Positions 22,191 through 34,800 of a stretch of 49,603 nucleotides of DNA are shown piece by piece. A program made the position numbers and the translations under genes. The first letter of the stretch is position 1. Every line of letters begins with the position of its first letter. Source of the stretch: Ichthyophonus hoferi. Taxonomy: Eukaryota > Opisthokonta > Ichthyosporea > Ichthyophonida > Ichthyophonidae. The stretch spans positions 96,418-146,020 of the forward strand of contig NAOQ01000099.1 of the NCBI GenBank assembly GCA_002751075.1, given 5' to 3'. Below the pieces are notes generated by a model. It was not told the origin of the DNA. It was given only the letters and a program-made list of their open reading frames with translations, and made no database searches.

Positions 22191-25100
22191 TCACAGTATT
22201 AAACAACCCTTAATGTCTCTCTTGCCCGTATCCTGGGCTGTCATTCCTACATTATGCTCTCTGTATAGTCGCACGGCCCGCTCAAAGGCGTCTACGATAT
22301 TCAGACGGGTTTGTGCACTGCATTCCAAGAACACCATCCCAAGTCGATTTGCCAATTCTTCTGCTTGTTTTTCTATAGAGGAGTATGGCGTTAGTATTGG
22401 CTAGCTTTAGCGGTCTGCTTGATTTTATGGGTTTCTGCAGCTTATCTGTTTGAATATGCATGGAAAAGACGGAAATGAATAGATAATGTGCTATGAGCCT
22501 AAGAAATACATTTTAATGGCGTGTGTTCACTAAGATTCTAATAATTGTCGAGACTAACAAGTTTAACTATACGTATACGTATATGTATATGTATCAACGG
22601 AGATTAAAAGAAATACAATCTCCATATGGAATATTTAAAAAATGTGGATCCGATTAGAGGACAATAAAGGGACATAAGATGGGCCCATTAATCCTTTAGG
22701 TGGCAATTAGTAGTGCAAAAAAGAAAGGACGATATGTAGAAAGAAAGAAAGAGATGGTTAGATACCGATTTATGCGTGGGTGCGTTTTATCGGACTAACA
22801 AGTAAGATTAATCATTCACTATCTCATTGGAAGATCTTAGAAGAACTTATTATCAGATACGCTCTAGGTTCCAGGTTAATATAAATAGGTACATAAGAAA
22901 ACATACAAACATATATATATATACACGCACATGCGTGCATACATGCACATATATATATATATATACATACCGTCTCTAACCTTCCTCTATTGATCTCTCT
23001 TTATCTCCATTATATCATGTCATCACCATCATATTATTACATCCCTACCCAAAATACTCACTCTCTACCAGTCGCTCCGTCTCTAGGTCAGCCTTGTTCC
23101 CTAGGAGTACAATGGGAATGTCATTACCTTTATTTTCATCCAAGATAGTTTTAATCTGTGGTATTAAGATATATGTTTGTTAGTATAGCCTAAACAATGT
23201 TAATGTGCTATATATATATATATACATGCATTTATCTGATTCATACTTAAGAGCCTCTACATCAATGAATGCAATGATAAAATGCTAAATGCTAAATCTA
23301 TATCTATATCAGTAAAAGGAGAATTAAAAACAAAATAAAGAAGGAATGAAATAATGTGAATATAGGGACAGTAGAGGAGTCCCAATAAAGAATTATTCTA
23401 AGCTGTAACTATTAATTGTATGTTTACTTACTAGTTCTTGGTATTGTTCTACGGCGAGAAAGCTTTCTATATCATCGATCGCATATACAATCATGAACAC
23501 ATCTCCATCGCCAACAACCATATCTCGTAGAGAAGCATACTGGGGTAGTATACAACAAGGGGTTAGTGTGGTATCAGTGTTATACCTATCCTACTATATA
23601 TGCTTGTGTTACGGTAAACAACTATTAATATGATATGACATGATAGGATTTTAGTGTGATATTATATCACCACATTTTCTTATTTTATAATAAATAACTA
23701 TTAATAAAATATAAGATATGGTTGAATTTTAATGTGGTATGATGTAACTATATATCTCTGTCCCACCACAGGGCTAACATGCGTATCTATTTCCCTATTT
23801 CAGGCTATTCAGTACCACAATAAAACATACAGACCCACAACTAGATTCGAGATATTCACAATACTAAACTGCCTTACCAAGACTATTTTTTTTCTTCCAT
23901 AGTAGTTACACTATAGATCGTTATATTGAATGGAATACTAACATACCCTTGCACAATCACTCGCTAAAGCTAATTATACAACTAATAATAACAGCGTTCA
24001 TAAGTCTTGGTATACATACAAATATATATATATTGATATATAAATATATATCATATTGTGAATTGGCATCTCCTCCCTGTATAAGCTTCTACTATTGCCA
24101 TAACATATATATCATATCATAATCACGCATAAAGCTCTTAGTTAATACAATAAAGAACGTTGTTTTATCAGTTCAAGTACTCCATTAGTAGAGGTAAAAA
24201 TAAAATCCTTATTTTGCGTAAGGTTACGTAAGGAGAATAAGTACAGAAAATCGATAATGAGAGGTGGTTTTTTAAAAGAGATACAAATATAAGAGGTTAA
24301 AGAGAGGAAGAAAGAGAAAAAGGGTATGCATATACATCTACACACAACACCCAAATAAATGTATCTATAACTCTGACAGGTTATCTTATAAATACAGGTA
24401 AAGAAATAATTTACATAAGAAAAGCATACAAAAGCACTCAAAAACACGCAAAGGTTTTTTTTTTCAAAAAAAAAAAAATGACTATCACAGCTAGTGAGGA
24501 AAGGGGTTATTGTTATTATGTATAGACATAGTATAGTGGTAGGTGTTTGCCGAGATATAATGTGAGAAAATATAGATATTGGCGTGTACTAAGCAGACTT
24601 ATAGTTATAAAAACAAGGAAGATAAATGTAAACACAGACACACACACACGCACATACATATATGTTATATTTTCATTATATTGCTTACCGCTTCCTGGCC
24701 TGCAGTGTCCATGATTTCCATCACCAGGGGCTTTCTGTCGACTGTCATTTTCATACGGTAGCAGTCCTCTATTTAACCAAACCATATTAAAGTGTGGGTG
24801 GTTACATTAAAGGGAAGTATAGAAGGGGTAGGGGTGGGATAATGCATGAGGATTGAGAGAGTAAATAATAGAGATATATTTGAATATATGTAAGAGTAGA
24901 TGGCAAAGTTAAAGATTGGATTGGCAGAAGGAGAAAGTGAACGAAAACGTACAAAAATACATATAGAAAGAACTTAGATGGAAAGGGAAATATCATGGGC
25001 CACGATTTGTTCTCCTCTCCTATTCCCTGGCAGCTATTATCTTTTCATGTAACACTCATTCATATTCACGCTATAGGGGGTGGAGGTATATCTGTTGCTA

Positions 25101-25930
25101 TGCATGATCTATTATACTCGATTAGGTTGCAACTTTCTTGTCAGGCTATACTTATTTGTGGTTAACTATCAAGCAGGGATATAACAATGGTCTAGTAGAT
25201 ACAGCTCTTGGAGCCCAAGGAACAAAAAACAAGCAAACAAATAAACATACTTATGTGTGTATGTATCTGAGTGAGGAATCCGCAACAAAACACCACGTTC
25301 CTTACCAATAGTGGGGTTATACTGTGATATAAACTCATCCTTGGTATAGGCTATAGTCACGCTGGTCTTTCCCACTCCGCCTAGTAGATATCATAGTAAG
25401 TAAATTTCATATTACACCACTCACGTTGTCAATACTATCACACCCTCTATATCTTTTCTCCCGTTTTCCAAGTTCACTGGTTAATAAGGTAACAATAAGT
25501 AACCACACACACCTCTAAAGCCTTTTTATACAATTTAATTTCTAATTTTAATAATAAGAAGGTTAAATTAAAGTCTAGAAGGCTGATTTGCACGCTCATA
25601 TCTAACATTGATTTATAGGGAAAGTATTCTTTTATGGTAGATAACAACCCCAGTGAGTCTTTCAGGTTCACCCAAAAAAATATTTAGCAGTCTTTCGTGC
25701 GCTCCCAACGACGGGTTCAGGTTGTAGTTCACTCAGTTGACCCCGAAGCATTAAAAAAGAACAGGGAAATAATAAGATAAAATCCTAACTAAACTATCGA
25801 ATCGTTCAAAAGATAGGATCAAATAGTCAATATATAAAAATAGTAACCTTGTATAATATATTGGCTTGATTGACAAGAATATTTTACCATTTCCTAGAAC
25901 AACTATACGCATCTCCTCCAGCTTCTTCAT
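22191..25930 (-). CDS. Ras-family small GTPase with CLIL CAAX box
   Basis: Membrane-anchored GTP/GDP switch of the Ras family, 193 aa. Exons 25888-25930, 25306-25380, 24689-24768, 23432-23539, 23062-23155, 22191-22372 join in phase. G-box motifs are complete: GNGGVGKT (13-20), switch I YNPTIEDCY (35-43), DTAGQE (60-65), NKAD, and ECSAQ in place of the usual ETSAK. Residues equivalent to H-Ras Gly12 and Gln61 (here Gly15 and Gln64) are normal, so GTPase activity should be regulated. The C terminus is KGCLIL; a CAAX box ending in Leu predicts geranylgeranylation. The CLIL tail resembles Rap/Ral proteins, while DTAGQE is Ras-like, so subfamily assignment is open. No TATA box is seen; an E2F-like site lies 53 bp upstream of the ATG. 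Intron 2 carries a dispersed repeat. Confidence 0.95.
24956..25286. repeat. Intronic dispersed repeat copy A (pair with 28719-29040)
   Basis: About 330 bp in Ras intron 2 aligning along its length with 28719-29040 in RBMS intron 12, from AATACATATAGAAAG to GAATCCGCAA. Identity is roughly 75-80% by eye and highest over TTATCTTTTCATGTAACA and GCTATGCATGAT. On the plus strand both copies are open in the same frame for about 60 codons. Confidence 0.85.
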
Positions 25931-25982
25931 ATTTTAAATAAAGATTTCTTTGTAAAACTGTAGCCCGTAATAGTCAATGATA

Positions 25983-25995
25983 TTTTCGCGCCAAA
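25983..25995. promoter_or_regulatory. E2F-like site upstream of the Ras gene
   Basis: TTTTCGCGCCAAA matches the classic E2F/DP consensus (TTTCGCGCCAAA) without mismatch, 53 bp upstream of the Ras ATG, where no TATA box is present. This suggests cell-cycle-linked transcription. Binding is an inference. Confidence 0.55.
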
Positions 25996-28425
25996 TGTTG
26001 ACAGGGTACCACTCCAACAAAAGAGAAATAACTAGTTACAGAGATGCTACTAGTATGTTTATATAATTTGTTAGGTTGTATTTCATGATGATATATAATT
26101 AAAAAGAGAGAGCTCATAATACAAAGATAGCATATGGTTTAATAACATATTTTGACTTCTATAAAGCCATAAACCAAATATATATTCATAAAAAGGCACC
26201 TCTCTCTGTTTGTTATATTCTACTAATATGAAATATTATATAATATTATGGTTTTTTTTGTTGAATTTTGAAATACAGAAAAATATAGATTACCTTTAAA
26301 TTATTTTTCATGTATGCTCCGTGGTATTTGCTATGAGCCACTCATAAGAGGATTTTTTAATTTTAAACCCTGGGTCTGTGTGTTTTCCACGTCGTAGATG
26401 GAAAAGTTCGTCAAGATCGTTCTATTTCTCTACAGTACAATATAATATATGGGTAATAGTATTGCTGTTGAGGTTGGTTTAAATTTTTACAGGAAAGTAT
26501 TTACGTATAATTATATATATTTAAATATGTATATATTATAGTTTAGCTTTGAATTAAAATATCTGACAAATTGGCAGGGTACCGCCAACTGCAAAGTTAT
26601 GTATAAACGCAATTTACGTTTTTATCCAGGAAAAAAAATATTAAGATGAAAATCATAATAAACGCACTCGAGTCGAGTAGATAATATTTGAGAGACCCCA
26701 TAGATGGCAGGAATATAATATCCTATTGGTGAAGGCGAGAAGTGTTGGTGGCATCTTAATAGAGCATTTCTCTTTGGTAAGCGGTGTTCTCTTTAAAGTA
26801 GTCTTAATGAGATACAATAACATCATAGTCATTACTCCTAGATAATGGTAATTTTTGATTCAAAAATGGTTGATGAATGAGTTCCATCCACCAAGGGCTA
26901 TGAACATTAACTTTAGGATAGTAACTGGAAAAAGAAAAAGAAAAATAGTTTTGGGGGTGGGGGGATAAAAATATACAAGTAAATATGCCATAAATTCTGA
27001 TAGTAGGTATTTTCTCTTGAGTTAGATGAGATAGTTTGCAGTCGAGTGCCCTCCAATCGGATGAACTATGATGATATATCATACATCTTATCTAACAATA
27101 CTATCGTAGTATCGGATTGGATCTACACTTGCACACATCGTAGTAGGTTTTGTTCCTCCAATTATTAGTCTTAAGGGACTGTACACAGGTATATTAAAAA
27201 TTGGTTAAGGTGAGACAAATACTTCATCGGGTTCTTCTACAGAACTCTCCCTCCAAGTCATATGTCGCCAAACCACAATAATCAAGATAAAAACTGATTG
27301 AATAATTAAGGAAGCCTTCATACAGGCGTGGTTTACTTGTAATGTTTACAGATCATTACGATCCTCAATCTAATTTACTATTCAAAGTCTACGTATATAT
27401 ATGAAAAATCATGCAAGCTTACACATCCTCAAGGGTTCTCTTGCGTATCCATTTAACCAGAGGCCTTGTATTGTATATGTAGGTAGTCGATACATATTGA
27501 ATCAGAATACTCCAGAAAATATGCTTTGTACCTAGCACAATTTGACATTTAATCTCGTAGTAGGAAATTGGATTCAAACGATAATATCTATGTTGCAAAC
27601 AATACAAAATAATGGTATCTCGTGCGAACTTGACGTAAAAACTAGGTTGTATTTAATATTTACTGTGCCCTGTTCGCCCTTATTTGTGAACAAGTCGATC
27701 CATGTATTCAAGCCCCAACGTAATACAAAAATAGCAACAGGAGATATGTAAAAAAACACTTACATTGCAAAAGGAATACCGTTATTTTATATTTAACCGG
27801 TCCTTGATACCCTATATCTAACCAAACCAACGCACTTACCTACCATCATGTATTTGTGTTCTATGTTGTGCTGTAATGATTAAGTTGTACATCTATTTAC
27901 CTATTCAACTATACTCTCTTATTAGGATTTTAAGGTCTGAATATATATATATACCGCACATCACACATGTGCTAAATATAAGAGGAAAAGTATATACAAA
28001 GGTCATGTAATTACTAGTAACTACTAGTTTACGGTTGTGGGAAGTGGCCACTACAGTAGGTTGAATAGATTAATGTATCAGTAATGTGAATATAACGTTT
28101 CACAAGCAGTTCAAACCAAATAAGAAAGATTTAAATGCAGTTAGTCCGTAGTAGATATGGAATCTAAAACACAAAACAAAGCAATAACTATTACGTAAAC
28201 TGCAATGGCAAGTAGGTAAAACTCCAACCCCAGCCCAACTCATAGTCTAGGTTCAGCCATAATTAGTTCTGACTAACGGAATGGACAAACAAAAAGTTGC
28301 ACCACTATAGATTATCGAACTACTTTTATCACACATTAATACGGTGTTCACTAAAAATCAAAAGAGGGCAGCTGGTAGTTAATTAATGGTGTCACAGCCA
28401 ATGGACAGGGCTAGTTAAGGGTCGC
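25996..28425. other. Intergenic region between the Ras and RBMS-like genes
   Basis: About 2.4 kb of AT-rich sequence upstream of the Ras gene and downstream of the RBMS-like stop. I found no supported gene, RNA or repeat. Short open frames (26804-27082 and 27542-27759) have random-looking composition. Confidence 0.6.
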
Positions 28426-31400
28426 CTAATTGGATTGGCTGTCACGCGATCCTGGCTGGAGAACCTGTTGCTGTGGTACATTTGGCGGGTGGGGCACTGG
28501 GTATCCCATTGGCTGCTGATACATCATCATCTGAGGCATCATCTGTTGCATATAATGTCATATTAGAGTGGGAACATAATGGAAATTATTGCTATGAATT
28601 AATTGCATACAAACAAACAACCGTGGATGTATGCAAGCGTCATATATAGACTAAGTAGATGAATACGATATTGTGGTGGAGATTTTATACTTTAGCAATA
28701 GAGTGCAAAAGAAATGGCAATACATATAGAAAGAGTCTAGATGGAAAGGGCAGCATCATGGGCTATTATTATTTATTCCTCGCACCTCTACCATGGCAGT
28801 TATTATCTTTTCATGTGACATTTATTCATATTCACGTTATACGGTGTGGAGGTATATCCGTTGCTATGCATGATTTATTATGCCCAATTGGATTGTAACT
28901 TCCTTGTCAGGTATATACTTATTCGCGGTTGACGCCAAGAAGGAGTGTCCAAAGGGACAATAAACAAAAAAGCAAAAAACAAAACAAAATGAAATCAAAG
29001 TATACACAAGTGTGCATGCGTCCGAGTTAGGAATCCACAATCAATGATTTTCATATGAATACCTTTCTCGGCATAAATGTATGTATGCCTTGTCATTAGT
29101 ACGGCACTATATGAAGTAATAAATAAAGAACACGTTAAACAACCAGCCAGATAATCTTACCGGATTCATATTCATAGCAGCCATCTGGTTGGTCAACTGT
29201 GGCATACTCCCCTGTGCTGGCATACCTAAAAAGGTTATGTGGTTAGAACTGTAATTCGTCACTTGAAAAGAAACATGGGTATGAGGGGGTTTGAATAACT
29301 ATTACCATTTATTGTGTTGGCTTACTATAATATCTCAGTGCAATTATACTCTTATCTTATTTGAATAGTAGCATATATATACATATTGCATTACATCATA
29401 TTATATTGGATTGTATTACATTGTATATGTATTAACTATGCTTCCTTCTAGACATCCACACACATGATAAATATATAGAAAGCTCATGAATATTTAATTG
29501 GACGTTGCAAGTGTCCTAGTTGACAGGCTAAATAAATTATCTTAAAAATTAAAAGAAAACAATTGAATACGTCAGTAGGAGATAAAATACAAGTATGATA
29601 TATAGTCAAGAACCATTAAAATAAATGTATCAAAAGAGAAAATGACAGTAAGAAGAATCAATTGTGTACATATTCACATCGTTATAGAGCATGTCAGTGC
29701 GTATTCACACCTTGTTATGGTAACTTACCCCCTGGTTGCTCGGGAGATTCAGCGGACCCGGGTATAGCGGACACATACTGTATAATAGAGATAAAGAGAG
29801 AAATAGATAAATAAGGTGAGAATCCCAGATACTACCATGTTTCAGTGTCTATAGATAGATTAACCCGATTTGTATACATTAAATACTTTTCTTTTTCTTT
29901 TTTTCTCTCTCTCGCTCCGCCTATCTTTTTATTTCACTCCTTAATATACTTACAAGCGGTTGTATCCAATCGAAGAGGAGAATCATTTCACTATGCTCTC
30001 TTAATTATTGAAGACCTATTGTATGTATGCATTATAACCATCTATAGTATGCAAAGGGGTGCATAGAGGGGCAAATATGATAATATTAATACATACCGGC
30101 ATCTGACCGGGATGCTGCTGGCCCATCTGAAGGCCTGGTACCATAGGGAAGCCCATGGGATTCATCCTGTGTGTGGGGGGTTAGAGGGGTATAACAACGG
30201 TTAAATCAACAACTGCCCATCTCTGTATGAGAGAATCTTGAATATATTGTATTGTACACAGCTAAAACAGCTATGGGTATGATAGACAAATACATACATG
30301 ATGACATACACATGCATAAGCATCGGCCCTCTTCCTTATGAGAAGATCTTTCCATGCTAGCTATATGTACTGATGTGCCATACTCTAGATCTATCATAAA
30401 TAGTCATAATACTACCAACCTCACGTATAATATATTATGAGAGGCAGGACTTTACCAGTTTCCAGCACCATTTGGATTCACTAGAGCCATGTTAGGACCA
30501 CGACCAGGGAAGAAATTGGGTCCTGGTGAATTACCCATGTGGCCTTGTATAAGAGGCATAGGCATAAATCCGGCCATTCCCATCTGGGATGGTAAATATA
30601 AGTATAAATACAAAGAGAAATATGCGTGTATGCGTGTATGCGTGTATGCGTGTATGTATGTATGCACGTCTGGATGGATGGATGTGTAGGGCGGATACCC
30701 TAGATGCATATCCAGTCTGTTTATCATGGGGCTCTACTTATCACGCATGCCATATCACAATATAACAACATCCTTTGGGCGGTCCTGGTCACTATTTCAG
30801 AAATCGTTACATCACAGATATCACAGTAGGAAAATAAAATAATACAACTAGGAAAAGAAAATCGGATGCAAGGATAAGTCGGCATTACTATGTCGAGCTA
30901 CATTATGGTTTGCATCATCGAATTAGAGCATATATGATACTTAACCATTAACTGCTATATTCGACACATCAAACATCAAGTTGGATCATATGGTATTAGA
31001 TCTTGCATGGGGAGAGTATCAATTGGAAAATTTCTCCATCTATCATAACATTGGATATTTCAACTAATAAACACAAAGAGATAAATTATATAATACATCC
31101 TACTGATCGCCCACCCAATTCACGTGTAACATAAACAGCAACACACCACCAATAGAAAATAGCAAACGCCGTCATAATGCCGTACTTACCGGTCCAGGCA
31201 TACTATGATGTTTTCTTTCGTTCATTCGTTGTTTCTTTTGTTGCATAGTATCAGCATACCTCACCTATAACGGAGTAGTGAAAAATGCAAAATTTCATTT
31301 AGAGAATGATATATTGATAGAATATAACAAATAATAGGTATATGTATATGCACATTTGTACAAACATAACCAATTACAGCGTGCACAGACTAGGCGTAAA

Positions 31401-31804
31401 AAATAAAATTAACCTGCAGTGGCAGTGAAGTTAAAGCCAGCTTTTGGTTGAACGTACGAACCACCTCATCGCATTGCTCACGAGTCTCCATTCTGTACAC
31501 AGATCATGTAAGAATATATGAATGTGCACGTGTATATGTGTATTATGAACAGTAACTATGAATAGTAGCTAGAGAGTATACAGATAGTATTGCACTTTTT
31601 GTTTATTTGTAGAAATACACCAAAATAAGATTTTTTTAATATTTGTAGTGAATAGATAGGTAGAACAATGGTGAGTTACAATAATATTACCATGTCTCTT
31701 TTAATAAATTACTATAGCATACTATACTATAGTTAACAAACAACTACCTATGGCTTCTAGAAATAGAGAAAAGGTCAGACACAAAGCAAAGCCTAATAGA
31801 TAAT

Positions 31805-31838
<34 letters not shown>

Positions 31839-34800
31839 GATCTATGCATACATGCAACCAAAGAAAAAGTCTTTTGACCAAGACCTAAAGATAGGTTTTT
31901 ATGCACTAGCATATATACACAATACGCAGAATAATATATACAAACACAAGAAACAATATTCAAATAGGAAGATATATATAGCGAGATAATCTGCAGATAA
32001 ACCCCATATATATATACCAACTTTTCCATAATACACACACCTTGCAAAACCAACCCCACGGCTGATACCATTAGCATCCCTTAAGATCCTAGTAGAGAGA
32101 ACTCTCCCCCATCCTTCTAAGAACTTCTCCAGATCCTATATATTACACCCCACAGCCCCCCCAATCAACATTTCGTCTCATATCACATCCACCAGTCACA
32201 TAGGTCCTATTAATATTAAAAAATATATTGTACTATAATACATAGTACCCAAAAAACACATACCTACACATATCTATAATGGAACCATAATAATCGAGTA
32301 TATCATTATAATATTGGCCTTAGCCAATTGGTCAACTATAATATAATACACTAGCCTCATAACACTACTTGGCATCCTAATCTTGTACATGTAACAACTT
32401 AACTTTCACATAATCAAATATAAAAATTTGATATCCACAACATAAGAAAATAAAATAATAAATATTAACAATAACTATGTCACTATGACCACTTGTCTTT
32501 CTCGGAAAGGATTGGATTATCTTTTTTAAAATTACGCCCGGGTCAGGCACATAATTCTGAAGACTAATAATAATGTAATATAAAAACATGTAGATCTCTG
32601 GAAAAAATAAACCCATATTCATCAAAAAACTGAAGTCATATTGTCACCAAAGAGGTGTAACGGCATAAAAATAGTCTGTATGCCTAGTAGTGTAGGTGCT
32701 TTCTTCTCCGGCCAATATACACTATGTCATATCTATATATGGCAAATTTGTCAACTTACCAGCCCCTTCCTTTACAAGAACATAGAATAGAATAGAGTAT
32801 ATCCACTACAATGCATTTAAAGGACCAATGGTTATGATGTTTTAAACTATAAATTTACACAAGAGCCCCAGGCAAACACCAACCTGTTCGGTATAATGAA
32901 TAGGAATATTAGCCATGTACATGTTGGTACTCTCAAAGTCTATCTGCTCTTTATTGGCGTTGAACCTATCTGAGTACGATTCCTAAATGAGATGGAAGAG
33001 GGAGGAATTAATAGAAGTAAGCATAGACAATGGTTATCAGACCAGGGCTAAACATAGTATATATATATAGGTATGTGTCTGTATGTATATGTGTTATTAT
33101 ATCTATTATTCTATCTTTATATATACGATAGAAGAAGATCATGTATGATATCGTATATGATAGTATAGTATATGTGTGTATATGTATGTGCACGCAAAAG
33201 TGTTGAACTCCCCACATTTATATGCATACCATATGCACCATACCTTAAATATTACTTTCGAGGTAAAAAAAACAATGAACAGGATGTAAAAACATACCCA
33301 ATACTACCAGAAACCTACACTAGAATACAGGAGACGCATGTCCCCTACCTCTATATTAATCATACTAACCTTCGCAAATGACACTTGGTGACCCGCTGCT
33401 TTCAGTGCTTGGACAGCCTTCTGAGCCTGGGCTGGTTTCTCAAACATCACAAAGCCATACCCCTTGCACTGTCCAGAGCTACGATCAATAATGGCCTTAG
33501 CGCTCACTATTTTACCGTGCCTGTAGAGTAGGCAGTTGGAATCGTCGTTTAGTTTATATAATGAGTAATGATATGGTAATGGCATATGTAATATATAAGA
33601 CTGATAGTGTATGCAGGGTAGTGTAGTGTGCAGTGCTACGGTGCATTGGTGAATATAAATTAGATAAAGATGCGTGACAATTGCCACTACAGCTTTAAGA
33701 ATATATTATGTATGCCTTTATACGTATTTAATTATAATGATTATAAAACCACTATGGTTCCTAATAAGAGAAAGCATATTAACCTCAACTGTCTAATGTA
33801 TTGTGTATTGTATTCTCCCTATCTTACTATATCTTTCCTTAGTATAGATATTTTACCACTACCGCGTGTGTACCCGACATGTTTAATGTTAATGAAGTGA
33901 TTTTATATTTCTTGAACTATCCATGGTATGACATAAAAAGACATAACGCAAGGAAATGCAATAGAATGAAGTGACCAGTATGAAATACAAAGGATTGGAA
34001 GGACATCACATGAATTATTTTGGTTCATTTAGATGGCACAATATTAGTTGGTGCACAAATATATATTGAATGTGGTTATATTTGTATCTCTTTATCTATC
34101 TATTTCAAGCAAGTATGTATACATATAGTAAGTACAGATGCATATGTTCAACTATATATATGTAATGCATATTCATGCGTGTATGTGCAAATGTAACTCA
34201 CTTATTATATTTTAAATATTTATTTATATGCCTGCTATTATGCGGGTACATCTGTAAATAGCTCACACCTCATCTAAATGCAAAAAACCTTATAACAAAT
34301 TCAAAACCTTCAAGCAACCAATCCATATTTCCTATATATTATAATACAACCCATATAGCACATACTTTTCACACATTCGCATAATCTCGTCATCCGTGGA
34401 GGTAGGAGGGAGACCAGGGATATAGATATTGGTCTTACTCAAAGGAATATCCTCTTCTCGTGGGTATATGCCTTGCCCTGCCATCCCCCAAGGCTGTGCG
34501 CCCCAGCCATTGGCCTGAAAGTGACCAGAGGCATGATATCCACCATACCCACCCCTACCACCATAATTACGTCTACCACGTCCAAAACTGCCTCCCTGTT
34601 CAATATATTTATTCAATTATAAGCATTATCTTATAAATATTAAAAAATAAAATATAATTGGGCTTATTCTCTGTTTCTTTGTTTGTTCTAATGTGGTGAA
34701 ATACCCATTTTGTTTCATCTAATTCGGGTAATACAACACAGTTTCGGTTTAAGACAGCCAAACAAATCGTAATAGCTTTCTTCAATTATACCTACTCTAT

